Below, piece by piece: positions 32,709 through 43,400 of a DNA stretch of 64,000 bases. Numbering within the stretch: the first letter of the stretch is position 1; each line of letters opens with the position of its first letter. Where the stretch lies: the NCBI GenBank assembly GCA_021186555.1, contig JAJKFL010000010.1:19970086-20034085 (forward strand). The letters are read 5' to 3'. The DNA is from Reticulitermes speratus. Lineage: Eukaryota; Arthropoda; Insecta; Blattodea; Rhinotermitidae. The position numbers and the translations under genes are program-made. The notes beneath the pieces were generated by a model. That model was given only the letters and a program-made list of their open reading frames with translations. It searched no databases and was not told where the DNA came from.

Positions 32709-33542
32709 AGAAGGTGCTGGAAATGTCCTTAGGTCGTGTCTTGTCAGTGTTACCACCACACAATTCATTTTATCATTAGGAAAATGGAGACGACAGCTGT
32801 CTTGTAAAATAATTATACTTATCTGCAATGACGGACCTTGAGTTGTTTGTAAAACAAGTGAATAAATTACACGAAATACTAAAGTATCTAAGAGTATTGG
32901 CGTGAAGGGGAAGTGACGCAACGTGTAGACAAAAGACGAAGATTGATCTGGTCGTTTGTCTGGATCTTTGTATATTTGGAAAACCCGAACCTCTTCTGCG
33001 GTGTTTTTTTTCGGGGTTCCGCGGAACATGATGAAGGGTTTCCGCGAGAAATCGTGGTTTAAATACATAAAAATATTAGAATGCCGCGAAAAATTCCAAA
33101 TATGCATCGTAATATCGGGGAAGTTTTTATCAGGCAGTTGGCAGTACTGGAGTACTCTCCTTGCGCTAGCAGGTGCCTCCTTGTGTTCTGGCCTGTAAAC
33201 GTTTTCATAGGTACGGACTGTTCGGGATATAAAAAATTATTTTAGGCGTTTCTCCGTGTTAGAAAGGTTGCAAAACACTGCTTGACCGAAATGTTTCTTA
33301 AAGCGACAAAACCGGCATGAGTTATAAAGGAGGAGATTTTATGACATGTGCGAGCAGCTACACCCGTCATACTTGGCTCGCAGTAAAGGTCATATGCCGG
33401 CCGATAGGGAAGCCGTGTATTTCGCTACGCAGAACTGGTCCGACGCTACTTCTCTGGAGGCGTCGGGAAACTTGTTAAGAGCCAGAACCGCGGTTACAGC
33501 GTTTGTAGAAACGTGTATAAGTGGAGGATGATTAGTATAGAC
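32709..33542. other. Non-genic stretch
   Basis: Frames at 32673-33107 (minus) and 32956-33198 (plus) overlap each other and show no domain. 33010-33105 has several GCG/CGCGA words but nothing recognised. Confidence 0.45.
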
Positions 33543-34029
33543 CAGTGGTGCCCAAAGTGGGCGGTACCGCCCCCTGGGGGACGGTGGGATTACTGAGATT
33601 GGCGCTAATAGGTTCGAGAGGTGGAAGGGAGCGCTGTTATTATCACAGGGGGCGCTAGTAGACAAGTAGTGCATTTATTTTTATAATAAAATTCAAATAA
33701 AGCAATTTTTGTGTTAAAAATAAAAAAAATGAACTAAACATCTTAGAATTTTAATTTATGAATCTTATTCAAGCGTATATTATTTTTTAAATAAACTATT
33801 TCTAGATGAATTATTGTTAATCATAAAAAATATAATAAATTTTAATTTATTAATTAACACATAAAACATTAAGTTTAACTGTTATAATTTTATTTAAACA
33901 ATTTTTTAAATATAAAATAAAAGTGAAAACAAAAGCGCATTTATGTTTTTTTAATAAAAGGTAGGGGGGCGCTGTGGGTGTGTATATGGAGCCAAGGGGG
34001 CGGTGGACCGAAAAAGTTTGGCAGGAGTG
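33543..34029 (+). mobile_element. hAT-type MITE
   Basis: Starts CAGTGGTGCCCAAAGTGGGC and ends CCGAAAAAGTTTGGCAGGAG, with GC-rich ends carrying GGGGGCGCT blocks around an AT-rich core of about 350 bp. The inverted homologue is at 52181-52664, where the duplication is clear. Here the right end is mutated and no 8-bp duplication is visible. Confidence 0.8.
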
Positions 34030-34615
34030 TCAGAAATCTTGGACATATACATAAGATGCCGAAGGTAAATTAAATCCCAGGACATACTCAACGTTCGTCA
34101 CGTGTCTCAATTGCTGGCTGAAGCCCAACTTCGCGATTGATATTTTTTCCCCCTCCACGTCGACACCTGTTAGAAATTACGAGGTAGCGCGTGTTAGTAC
34201 AGCGGGCGAACGTACGAGCAGATGAGAACGTAGAACGTTAGGATTACGAATGATGTAAAGAAGCCTTGTAGTAATGTATCTTATACATAAACCTGAAAAC
34301 TTTTAATATCACGGGTGCAATTTAACTTAATTTTGGTGTTATTAAATAAGAAGTAATTTATTTCCGTCATGCAGAGTTTTCCGTTGAAACTTGGTGGTTA
34401 CCAGGCAAAGAAATGCCTGTTATTTTCAGACGTGAAGATCCATTACCATCTTTACTGAAGTCGTGTATTACAGGCCTAATTAAAACGTGAATGTAGTTGG
34501 AATGTAAAACTGATTTTTGGCAACTGAGTACTGTCTGAGTGAAATATACAAGTATCTGATTCAGTACGGATGACTAGTTAAAGAGACACGGTTGCCTTTG
34601 ATCAGTCCTTTAAAG
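34030..34615. other. Non-genic stretch
   Basis: No recognised gene or repeat. Ends in CCTTTAAAG directly before the 114-bp family head. Confidence 0.5.
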
Positions 34616-35645
34616 CCCAGTGGTTACTATAAGTACCACCATGTTTAAGAGTCACAAATTCTACGTTCTGCCCACACAGTGTATTTATGTGTTTTGTGTG
34701 GATCTCAGAACAAACAACGATTATTTCACTGTACAGCATTAACTGACTGGTTTGTATAACTGAGACGGAGTGTGTTTACTGCGCGGTACGGACTGTATTT
34801 ATGTGTTTTGTGTGGATCTCAGAACAAACAGCGATTATTTCACTGTACAGCATTAACTGACTGGTTTGTATAACTGAGACGGAGTGTGTTTACTGCGCGG
34901 TACGGACTGGGTCTTTATATGTACACACCTAAAGCCCAGTGGTTACTATATGCACCACCATGTTCAACATTCACAAATTCTACGTTCTGCCCACACAGTG
35001 TATTTATGTGTTTTGTGTGGATCTCAGAACAAACAACGATTATTTCACTGTACAGCATTAACTGACTGGTTTGTATAACTGAGACGGAGTGTGTTTACTG
35101 CGCGGTACGGACTGTATTTATGTGTTTTGTGTGGATCTCAGAACAAACAGCGATTATTTCACTGTACAGCATTAACTGACTGGTTTGTATAACTGAGACG
35201 GAGTGTGTTTACTGCGCGGTACGGACTGGGTCTTTATATGTACACACCTAAAGCCCAGTGGTTACTATATGCACCACCATGTTCAACATTCACAAATTCT
35301 ACGTTCTGCCCACACAGTGTATTTATGTGTTTTGTGTGGATCTCAGAACAAACAGCGATTATTTCACTGTACAGCATTAACTGACTGGTTTGTATAACTG
35401 AGATGGAGTGTGTTTACTGCGCGGTACGAACTGAATATTTATATGTACACACCTAAAGCCCAGTGGTTACTATATGTACCGCCATGTTTAACATTCAACA
35501 ATTCTACGTTCTGCCCACACAGTGTATTTATGTGTTTTGTGTGGATCTCAGAACAAACAGCGATTATTTCACTGTACAACATTAACTGACTGGTTTGTAT
35601 AACTGAGACGGAGTGTGTTTACTGCGCGGTACGGACTGAATCTTT
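34616..35645 (+). repeat. 114-bp tandem family, locus 6, regular higher-order array
   Basis: Heads at 34616, 34935, 35254 and 35459 are spaced 319, 319 and 205 bp. The 319-bp units contain two monomers each, the first carrying a private AACAACGATT change, so they are copies of one block. The locus ends ACTGAATCTTTAAA, while the left flank is CCTTTAAAG. Confidence 0.95.
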
Positions 35646-36249
35646 AAACATAATCCAGGAAAATCTTGGCATTTAAAGGATTAATATTAATATGCGTAGT
35701 AGGAACGCTGGGTGTGATGGTTTATAGTTGAGGATTATGTTGTAGGATTTCAGTATTAGCGATGTTGTACCTCTGAGTTCTGTTACTCGCGAATGAGTTT
35801 GATAACGGTTATAGTGAGCCCAGATTGCTCCTGGTGTCTGTTGAGGTGTTCATGTTCCTGGAAAGTTGAAATTGCCGTGCTCGTAATACAACGACTCTCT
35901 CTGACCACGAGGGTAAACAACCAGCAGCTAAAATCTCCGTTGTCTCAGACGTCGTGAGATGAACTCGCAAGTGGCAGCGGCAGGAGGTAGCGCACCTGAG
36001 ATGGAAATTGCATAATGCCGGGCTTAAATTGCATTAGGCTACAAGCCCCGCGTAAATGTGATTGTCATCGTTTGTTTATAGGGGCGGGATTGAATGCTGA
36101 TGGAGCGCATATTCCCGAATTGGTGTCCGGAGGAAATGCGGTAAACTAGGTGGACGAATTGTGATCCGCCACGTCATCGTGATGAGGCACGACGGAGAGG
36201 ATCTAGTGTCTAAACTTTACCATTACAGCCCCCAGTTGTGATAGAACAT
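35646..36249. other. Non-genic stretch
   Basis: No recognised gene or repeat. Confidence 0.5.
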
Positions 36250-37000
36250 ACTTAAACGTCGCTCACATCTGTGAGTTTGATCTTGTGAAATTCTGGCTCA
36301 CATCTGTGGTGTTTGTTCATGTAAAATTGTCGCTCACATCTGTGAGTTCTTTCGTATAAAATTGTCGCTTTCGTCTGTGAGTTTGTTCTTGTGAAATTGT
36401 GTCTTACGTCTGTGAGTTTGTTCATGTCAAATTGTCGGTCACGTTTGTGAGATTGTTCGTATTAAATTGTGGCTTACATCTGTGGTGTTTGTTCATGTAA
36501 AATTGTCGCTCACATCTGTGAGTTCTTTCGTATAAAATTGTCGTTTTCGTCTGTGAGTTTGTTCTTGTGAAATTGTGGCTTACGTCTGTGAGTTTGTTCA
36601 TGTCAAATTGTCGGTCACGTTTGTGAGATTGTTCGTATTAAATTGTGTCTTACATCTGTGAGTTTGTTCATCCAAAATTGTCGGTCACGTTTGTGAGGTT
36701 GTTCGTATTAAATTGTGGCTTACATCTGTGAGCTTGTTCATCCAAAATTGTCGGTCACGTTTGTGAGATTGTTCGTATTAAATTGTGGCTTACATCTGTG
36801 AGCTTGTTCATGAAAAATTGTCGGTCACATCTGTGAATTTATTCGTGTGAAATTGTGACTTACATCTCTGAGTTTGTTCTTGTGAAATTGTCGCTTACAT
36901 CTGTGAGCTTGTTCATGAAAAATTTTTGCTCACATCTGTGAGTTTATTCGTGTGAAATTGTGGATTATATCTCTGAGTTTGTTCATGTAAAATTGTCGCT

Positions 37001-37041
<41 letters not shown>

Positions 37042-37330
37042 TGAGTTTCTTCTTGTGAAATTGTCGCTTACATCTATGAGCTTGTTCATAAAAAATTGTC
37101 GCGTACATCTGTGATTTTTTCACGTTATAGTCACCGTGCATTTTGTATAATTTGACTAATTCACACCAAAAAATGCACAAAGACAAGCTATGTCATTAAT
37201 TTCTTTATTAAAAGGTTAAAGGTTACCCTTTAACCTTCTAATAAAGACAGTAATGACATAACTTGTATTTGTTGGTGTGAAGTAGTCTAATCTGTGAGTT
37301 TGTTCGTGTAAGTTTGCTCTTTCGTTGGTG
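36250..37330. repeat. 35-bp degenerate satellite with a 176-bp pentameric block
   Basis: The unit is CTGTGAGTTTGTTCTTGTGA plus AATTGTGGCTTACGT with much divergence. Five monomers form a block seen twice (starting at CTGTGGTGTTTG, 36304 and 36480). A pair of TTTGTGAGATTGTTCGTATT-type units repeats further on. It is interrupted by (CA)n(TA)n at 37000-37041 and by the palindrome at 37153-37291. Confidence 0.88.
37153..37291. mobile_element. Near-perfect palindrome, MITE-like, inside the 35-bp array
   Basis: The left arm from TTGACTAATTCACACCAA through AAGCTATGTCATTAATTTCT to AAAGGTTAAAGG is mirrored by CCTTTAACCTTC, TAATGACATAACTT and TTGGTGTGAAGTAGTC. Arms are about 65 bp with a 3-5 bp centre. 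The 35-bp repeats resume on the right at ATCTGTGAGTTTGTTCG, so it was inserted into the array. Confidence 0.8.
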
Positions 37331-38213
37331 TGTTCTGTAGGCTTACACGCGAGTCTGACGTGTGCCGGCCTTCTAAATGGTTTCTGTCGACAAAATCGAT
37401 GATGCTCCTATTTCAGATATTTATATTCTCTCACATCTTCCATCAAAGGCGGATGCTGTATTTAGTTATGTTCATTTGATCCTCCCACGGGGAGCAGCAG
37501 TCAGTGTTTCTAAATATTCGATTGTAGAGACGTGTTTTGGTTAGCGGAGACTAGAGAGCAGCTGTAATGTAGCAGTGCTAAGGGATATGACTGTTATACC
37601 GGGTGTTTAAAATTATTGACTAAAGTATGAAGTGTGCAGAATTTCGTGTGGAGATTTTACCATGCCTGTGGAAACATGTTCTTTCGTGTTGCTCGAAAGA
37701 AAAGGCGACATGTGACGGAAATCCGTCGACATAGACGCCGTATTTATTTGTCTCTCCGTCTGTGAATTTCTAGGGTTTCGCTGAACTGACTTCATAATAA
37801 CCTTCACGACTTTAACCATGACTTGCCGTCTGTTAAATTTACTGTAGCCATGGGCTTGTAATACGTGTACTTGATTTTGTGTTGTTATTGCAGTATTGCC
37901 AATTGACGGACAAAATTTCCCGCAATATTTAGCGAGATATTTGGAATTTTGTTTTGGCGGTATTACAAAATTGTTATTTATCCCACGATCTTGCGGAACT
38001 GTTAATCTTATTGCGCGGATAACTGGTTGGGAAACTCTGGTATAGATATTACTGTCTCCGTGGCTAAGAAATGTGGCAAGTGTGGTCATTCTTAATGACA
38101 TGCTCTTACTGACTCTATCTCTGTCTGTCTTGCCGGAATAACTGATCCTGTGTATCCATTTGTTTTTGAACTTAATATCAGAATCGCAGTCAAAACACAG
38201 GAAGCATATAACT
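37331..38213. other. Non-genic stretch with an unexplained 162-codon frame
   Basis: A minus-strand frame (38101-37613) runs 162 codons outside any tandem repeat, starting MSLRMTTLATFLSHGDSN and ending LHTSYFSQ. I recognise no domain, and the low-complexity Ser/Thr/Gln-rich composition suggests chance or an eroded element. ACCGGGTGTTTAAAATTATT just beyond its 3' end resembles a transposon terminus. Confidence 0.3.
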
Positions 38214-38486
38214 CTCTTTTTTTTTTTCCAATGGCTCGACAGCCCCTTGGGGGCCTAGGCCGCCTCATTTTTCAAGGCTTCACGATCACACTTTTTAGAC
38301 ACACCACACTCGGTAGGACTCCTCTGGACGAGTGATCAGCCCGTCGCAGAGACCTCTACCTGACAACACACAACACTCACAAGAGACAGACATCCATGCC
38401 CCCGGTGGGATTCGAACCCACGATCCCAATTTAAAGCAGCGGCCGCAGACCCACGCCTTAGACCGCACGGCCACTGGGATCGGCAT
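38214..38486 (-). mobile_element. SINE-D
   Basis: The T-run (38216-38228) is the A-tail. The minus strand carries head GCCGATCCCAGTGGCCGTGC and B box GGGTTCGAATCCCACC, then CATGGATGTCTGTCTC and CTCGTCCAGAGGAGTCC. A few bases are lost between the A and B boxes. Confidence 0.87.
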
Positions 38487-39015
38487 ATAACCTGTTACTG
38501 TTAACTTGAAGGTGCTAGTTCAAGTCTGCATTTAACTCGTTAAATGCCTGCCAAATTAAAACGCGAAGGTTGCAGTTACGAAAGAGGCTAATAACTTACT
38601 TCTTGTCGTTAATACAGAAGTCTCGTCACAATCGCAATCACAATCATAATCACATTACCGTCACGCTGACTGCTGCTCGACGTGTATTCCGTCTCTCTCT
38701 TGATCGACCGAATTGACTCAAGAGGTGACGCTCCTGACTTATAAGGGGGTGGGTGGAGGTGTCTCTAATCCTCGCCGGCATATCGACTCCACTGACTGCG
38801 GTTTTTCATGATTTCACGGAGCCTGTCTAGGCAGATGCCGCGGTAGTATAGAACAGGGGTGTCCACACAACGCGGCTAGCGCAAGTTGCCCCCAAAAAAT
38901 TTGATATTCAGTTAGTTTACATGCACACGACGCTGACCGTGAACGGCGTTGTAAAAAGATTTGTTAAAGACACGAGACTCATAACTGACTGAAACTGACC
39001 TGCTGTATCCGTGAT
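38487..39015. other. Non-genic stretch
   Basis: No recognised gene or repeat. Confidence 0.5.
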
Positions 39016-39175
39016 CTCAGGCTTCCGCCGCGATGTTGATGAGATCTGCGCTCTTTTCGTTTTAGATTTCTTTACCCTTGAAGATGGGATCTATACGTTG
39101 TCCCGAAACGTCGGTAAAGGATTACCACTCGACACTGCGTAATATGGCAGAAGAGCACAGATCTTCTCTAACCTA
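39016..39175 (+). mobile_element. Foldback-family remnant with hammerhead-like motif
   Basis: GATCTGCGCTCTTTTCG near 39047 is inverted as AGAAGAGCACAGATC at 39150. Between them CTTTACC (39071-39077) pairs with GGTAAAG (39113-39119) around TTGAAGA, a GGGA/TCCC stem and GAAACGTC. This is a hammerhead-like arrangement, but the CUGANGA strand reads CTTGAAGA, one extra T. Shares CAGGCTT.CGCCGCG with the element at 51649. Confidence 0.5.
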
Positions 39176-40026
39176 CTGTGCTTGCATGAACAGAAAGAAG
39201 CCGTCAGATAAAGGGAAAACAAATTATTTTCTAACACATGGCTCTTGCTAAAGTTGCCTCCTACAGTGCTGTTCGCGAAACTCGTCTATCTGGCCACCCG
39301 TGGTATAGAATGTTCTTTATCACCTGGCTACTCGCCGTAGAGCGGACGACATCATTGTGTAGAGATCGATGATGCCGCCCGTCCATCAGTGTTTAGTCCG
39401 GCGTTAAAAAAGTTATCCTCTATTCCTGTAATTCTGCCTCCACAGCGTCGTTCTATATCCATTCCAGTCCATTAATCATCCTTGACGCTACATAGCTTCA
39501 GCGAATACCGTTGTTTCGCTTTAACGTTGACAAATTTGGGTGACCCAAAGATTCGACGAACGCTGCCCTGACTGGGATCGGCTTTGTTATCACTGGCATC
39601 TGATGGGGTCGTCAGCGGTCAGACTGGCTGGTATTTTAATTAGTTATTATGGGAAAAAGTGCTCCGTTCTGCGTTGTTTTGCTGTATTTTGCAACTTTCA
39701 GGAACGTAACCCCAGCTTTAAACGAGAACTTTTCTACTAGTGATAGCATCGTTGAATAAAATCGTAAATGAATTTTATTCGTGTGTCCAGTAGTCATCGG
39801 TTTGTGTCTCGGTGACATCTTTCTTATCTCATTTGCCCTTGTTCTGTGTTTGTGTTCTCAGCACTTCAACCTTACAAGTACTTCGCGAAATATTGTTCGT
39901 TTTCTCTGACCCCCGAATTACGATGAAAATCCTGTTTGGGGCCCAGTTACTATTCAGATACGTGGGAACATCATCCTTGCGCAGTCGTACAATTAAAACA
40001 AATTGCACCCAACTACTCTTGGGGCT
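39176..40026. other. Non-genic stretch
   Basis: Several 60-76 codon frames on both strands, none with a domain. No repeat recognised. Confidence 0.45.
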
Positions 40027-40590
40027 ACCCAAATACCTTTAATGTAGATGCACCATGTTTCGGCCCAAATGGGCCATTATCATGTTCAATATAAGAAGCG
40101 GAAATGTCAAAGGTTGACAATTTTTATGTTATTAATAATGTGCATATTGTTATAATCAATATATTAACCAACTTATGCACTTAATAAGATAATTCTAAAG
40201 TAGATATAAAACTCCTACATGTTTCGGCACCGAGGTGCCATTATCAGGGATATCTAAACAAAGGAATACAAGGCACGCACGCTGATGTAGAACATAAGCG
40301 TGCTGCCCTCCTTTGATCAGATAACTTCCTGATGATGGCATCTCGGTGCCGAAACATGTAGGAGTTTTATAGTTTGGATGTATTTTATTAAATGCATAAG
40401 TCGGTTAATGTATTAAAGGTTTACGTGTGAGTGCATGAGGATGGTGTTGACGTTAACACGGGGGTTCGGCTACGAGAGTGGAACAGGTTGTTTTTAGTCA
40501 GAATAAAATTTTGTTAAAAAGATGTTGCAGCCCGTGGTAATGGCCGGGCCGAAACATGTTGCTGCTATATTAAAGGTAATTGTGTAGTCG
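40027..40590. mobile_element. Nested foldback elements with hammerhead-like cores
   Basis: An outer inverted pair (40027-40095 and 40520-40585, both ending ATTAAAGGTA) encloses an inner pair (about 40158-40262 and 40312-40415). The inner arms are marked by TTAACCAACTTATGCAC versus GCATAAGTCGGTTAA and by CTACATGTTTCGGCACCGAG versus CTCGGTGCCGAAACATGTAG. All four arms hold a GAAACATG motif next to a GC-rich hairpin; only the inner right arm keeps every invariant hammerhead base. Confidence 0.75.
40319..40371 (+). ncRNA. Candidate hammerhead ribozyme, intact core
   Basis: Stem I strand AGATAACTTC (40319-40328), CTGATGA (40329-40335), stem II GGCA...TGCC (40337-40340/40347-40350), GAAA (40351-40354), a minimal stem III A-C/G-U closed by AT, cleavage triplet GTA (40358-40360) and the second stem I strand GGAGTTTTAT (40361-40370). 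All conserved core positions are present. The very short stem III matches what is known of hammerheads in Penelope-like retroelements, which may act as dimers. Stem I has a one-base bulge. RNA activity is inferred, not shown. Confidence 0.5.
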
Positions 40591-41010
40591 CAACAGCAGA
40601 GTAGACAGTTGGTTTTAATTTTTCTTTTTGATTATGTCGACGCCACAAATGCAGTATTACAAGATCGCTGTTTTTGGTCTTACTCAGACATGCCAAACAC
40701 ATTTGAAAGATATTTCCCTTCTGTTATGCTAGGCATTCTTGAAGGTTACTGCCGTATAGGATGTAGCACCGTGTTGTTTGGTAGCGTGGCGCGTCCTCAG
40801 GTTGTGGCAAGCGGAACGGCCTCCGGATATGGAGGGTAGCTGCGAATACATTGAATAAGCAGTCGCGGACAGCTGACAAGGGGTGGTACTTCAGCTTGCG
40901 GGTTGGGCGAGGTGCTAACAACTCCTCACCGTAAAAAATAACCATGTTACGAAACATTGCACAAAGCCTCGGACCTGGACTGATTCTTTGGTGCAACTTA
41001 AGCAACGGAC
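40591..41010. other. Non-genic stretch
   Basis: No recognised gene or repeat. Confidence 0.5.
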
Positions 41011-41170
41011 AAGGGATGGATTGATCTGGCTCAGGATAGGGACAGGTGGCGGGCTCTTGTGAATGCGGTAATGAACTTTGGGTTACATAAAATGCGGGGA
41101 ATTTCTTGACTAGTTGAGGGCCTGTTAGCTTCTTAAGAAGGACTGTGCTCCATGGAGTTTGTTAGAGTTA
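41011..41170 (+). mobile_element. LINE-1-type 3'-end fragment
   Basis: The translation [18 protein letters not shown] is followed by the untranslated TTGACTAGTTGAGGGCCTG, GCTTCTTAAGAAGGACTGTG and CTCCATGGAGTTTGTTAGAG, ending in a short degenerate (AGTT)n tail. Better preserved in frame than 17447 but only about 150 bp long. Confidence 0.8.
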
Positions 41171-41781
41171 GTTGTTTGATGGATGCGTATCAAGAACTCA
41201 CACCTATATGTGTTGGTAACGGAAGGACATTGTTGTCTGGGAGATATCAACTGAATGTATGCTGTGGATTAATTTATAGTCTTTCAATTATTAATGAAAG
41301 TTTGTCCTTTCTTTCATGTGGACCTCGTGCGTTTAATTAGAACAGTCACTCATTCTGTTTTAGCCTAAAAGGTTTTTTTTTTCTTTCAGAAACGAGAGTA
41401 AAATTGTCGTTTGAAGACTAAAAATGGATTACAAGGTACGTTGTAACGGCTTTGAGGTGAATCCCATGCTCCGTTGTGACATTTCAATAGTACGGCACCT
41501 CGGGATTTATATAAATGTCGCTGTTTTGTGGCCCGAAGTAAGTGGTGGCTTTCGTTTGTTTTGGAACTTCATAAAGGTATTTTTTTTTGTTCCAGTAGAT
41601 GGCACTGCGTACGTCAGTTGCCCATGTTGCTGGAGAGTCTCTGAGGACGTGTCAAAGCGGTGTTACTTCTGTGCCTATTTGCTGGTAGATTGAGTTAATC
41701 ACTAATGCTGCCTTACAGTTTGTGATTCCTGGAAATTTAATGTAATTTTAAACCGCTCTCAGATTGTAGAGTCTGATATAG
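41171..41781. other. Non-genic stretch
   Basis: Two plus-strand frames (41152-41340, 41424-41693) show no domain; cysteine-rich by chance. T-run at 41370-41383. Confidence 0.45.
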
Positions 41782-41990
41782 TAGAGCAATACCTCGCTCT
41801 TTCGACGGGTTTAGGGAACAGATCACTGACGAAAGTCGAAGCATAGCCTTTATTTAGCTTTTATTTATTCATTATACTGTTATCACAAAAATAACTGTGA
41901 ACTGTTACAGTATAATCACAAAAATATATAGTTTGAACAGTTTGGTATTATAATCACACAAATAAGTAGTATTAATATTTTAATCACAAA

Positions 41991-42580
41991 TACAGGGCAT
42001 ACATAAAAGAATGGTGCGGTTTCAAAAGTGAATAAAAAATTTATTTCTCACCTTACACCGGCACAACATACACCGTCAGCGGCGGCAACTGTCCAAGTTT
42101 CTCATTTGGTAATTACAATCCTTCAATGTGTGCACCCTGGGTCACACGACACACATCCACACGGTAATCAAACTCATCCCAGACCCAGTGTAGCATGTCC
42201 GCTGTAATGGCCTGCAGTGCATGCGTTATCCGATCACGAATTTCATGGATGGACGTGGGCAATGGTGGTACATAAACGCTGTCTTTAACGAACCCCCAAA
42301 GAAAGAAATCGCACGGTGTAAGATCTGGCGAACGGGGTGGCCAAGGGAGAAGGTTCTTGTCTCCATTTGCAGCAGCACGTCTTCTCCTTCTCCTGCTGCA
42401 ACGCCATCTTTGAAACTGGCCCCGCGGCCACGCAGTAAGCATGAGAAGCGAACTGCTGGTAGCGCATGAGAAACTTGGACAGTTGCCGCCGCTGACGGTG
42501 TATGTTGTGCCCGTGTAATGTGAGACATAAATTTTTTATTCACTTTTGAATCCGCACCATTCTTTTGTGTATGCCCTGTA
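41991..42580 (-). mobile_element. Mariner-like element with 115-bp terminal inverted repeats, internally deleted
   Basis: Left TIR 41991-42105 and right TIR 42466-42580 match over about 115 bp, from TACAGGGCATACA inward to CCAAGTTTCTCAT. TA stands at both tips. Total 590 bp, so most of the gene is gone; the remaining coding piece lies at 42113-42400. A long TIR with a transposase remnant suggests a once-autonomous element. Confidence 0.9.
42113..42400 (-). pseudogene. Mariner-like transposase C-terminal fragment
   Basis: The minus frame reads NLLPWPPRSPDLTPCDFFLW, then GFVKDSVYVPPLPTSIHEIR, ADMLHWVWDEFDYRVDVCRV and TQGAHIEGL, stop. SPDLTPCDFFLWG is the third-acidic-residue block of the DDD/DDE catalytic domain of insect mariner-like transposases; the first two acidic blocks and the DNA-binding domain are missing. 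The stop lies just inside the left TIR, as expected for the natural C-terminus. Confidence 0.87.
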
Positions 42581-42992
42581 TAAGAGATTCAATGCGGACA
42601 ATTTCAAAAAACAGCGCACACCGAACGACTTATATGCAAAGACTGGACGAAAGAAACAAGATGGCGCGCGGTGGTGACGAAATGCGACGAAAGAGCGAAG
42701 CAAGCGACGAAATTTGGAAACTTGGTTATAATTGAAACCCCTACGAAAGAGCAAAGCGACGGAACTCGAAGCGGGCGAAAGTCGAGGTATTGCTGTACGA
42801 GTTCTTCAACCTCGTGACTGTCCACGGAATGAATGAGACGTGGTGTGTGTACCTCAAAGATTACAAAATGTCGGGACCGAAATAATTACCAACACTGTTG
42901 CTAAGTTCATCTTGGGCATCTCATAGTCCCTTATCTAGTCTGTGAATTTCTCGCCCATTATTGAAAGAACTTAGATTACCAGGTTCTTATCC

Positions 42993-43207
42993 CTGGGGGC
43001 AAGATTTTCAGCACCCGTCCAGACCGGCCCTGAGGCCTACCCAGCCTCCTGTACAATGGGTACCGGGTCATTTCCGGGGGTAAAGCGGCCGGGGCGTGGC
43101 GTTGACCACCCACCCCCATCTAGCGCCGAAGTTAAAGAAAGAGTAGAGCTATACCTCTACTCCCCCTCTGGGCCTTCATGGCCTGTTATAGGGTGACCTT
43201 TACCTTT
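42993..43207 (+). mobile_element. SINE-A, head truncated
   Basis: Starts at GCAAGATTTTCAGCACCCGT, so the tRNA-like part is lost. Then CCAGACCGGCCCTGAGGCC, TAAAGCGGCCGGGGCGTGGC, AAAGAGTAGAGCTATACCTC and a GACCTTTACCTTTTAC tail. Close to the 22797 copy. Confidence 0.86.
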
Positions 43208-43400
43208 TACTGCACCACTTCCTGTGCCAGCTGAACGCAGTTGACCCATCTGGACGCCACTTCTTAACATCCATTTGAACTCATCTCTCCCACATATGAC
43301 TGAGTCTTCCTAGTGGTCTCTTCCCTCCAGGTTTTCCAAGCAAACTGAATATATCATGTCTCGTGCGTGCTACATGCGCTATGCATCTGCCTGTATGTAA
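43208..43400 (-). pseudogene. Probable LINE C-terminal remnant
   Basis: A minus frame reads AHVARTRHDIFSLLGKPGGK, then RPLGRLSHMWERDEFKWM. The AHVAR...LGKPGGKRPLGR stretch resembles the post-reverse-transcriptase region of the LINE at 18511, heavily decayed. No flanking duplication found. Confidence 0.5.

Larger units (their letters stand above)
41782..42797. mobile_element. Pogo-type MITE hosting a mariner-like insertion
   Basis: Termini TAGAGCAATACCTCG (41782) and CGAGGTATTGCTGTA (to 42797), with subterminal CGAAAGTCGAAGC-like words in both orientations and TA at both ends. CAGnnATACCTCG-type ends are typical of the pogo group of Tc1/mariner. After removing the nested 590-bp element the MITE is about 430 bp and non-coding. 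Confidence 0.72.

Noticed and set aside
37613-38101. A real 162-codon gene on the minus strand
   Set aside because: No domain, no homologue recognised, no clear splice or promoter context. Kept only as an unexplained frame.
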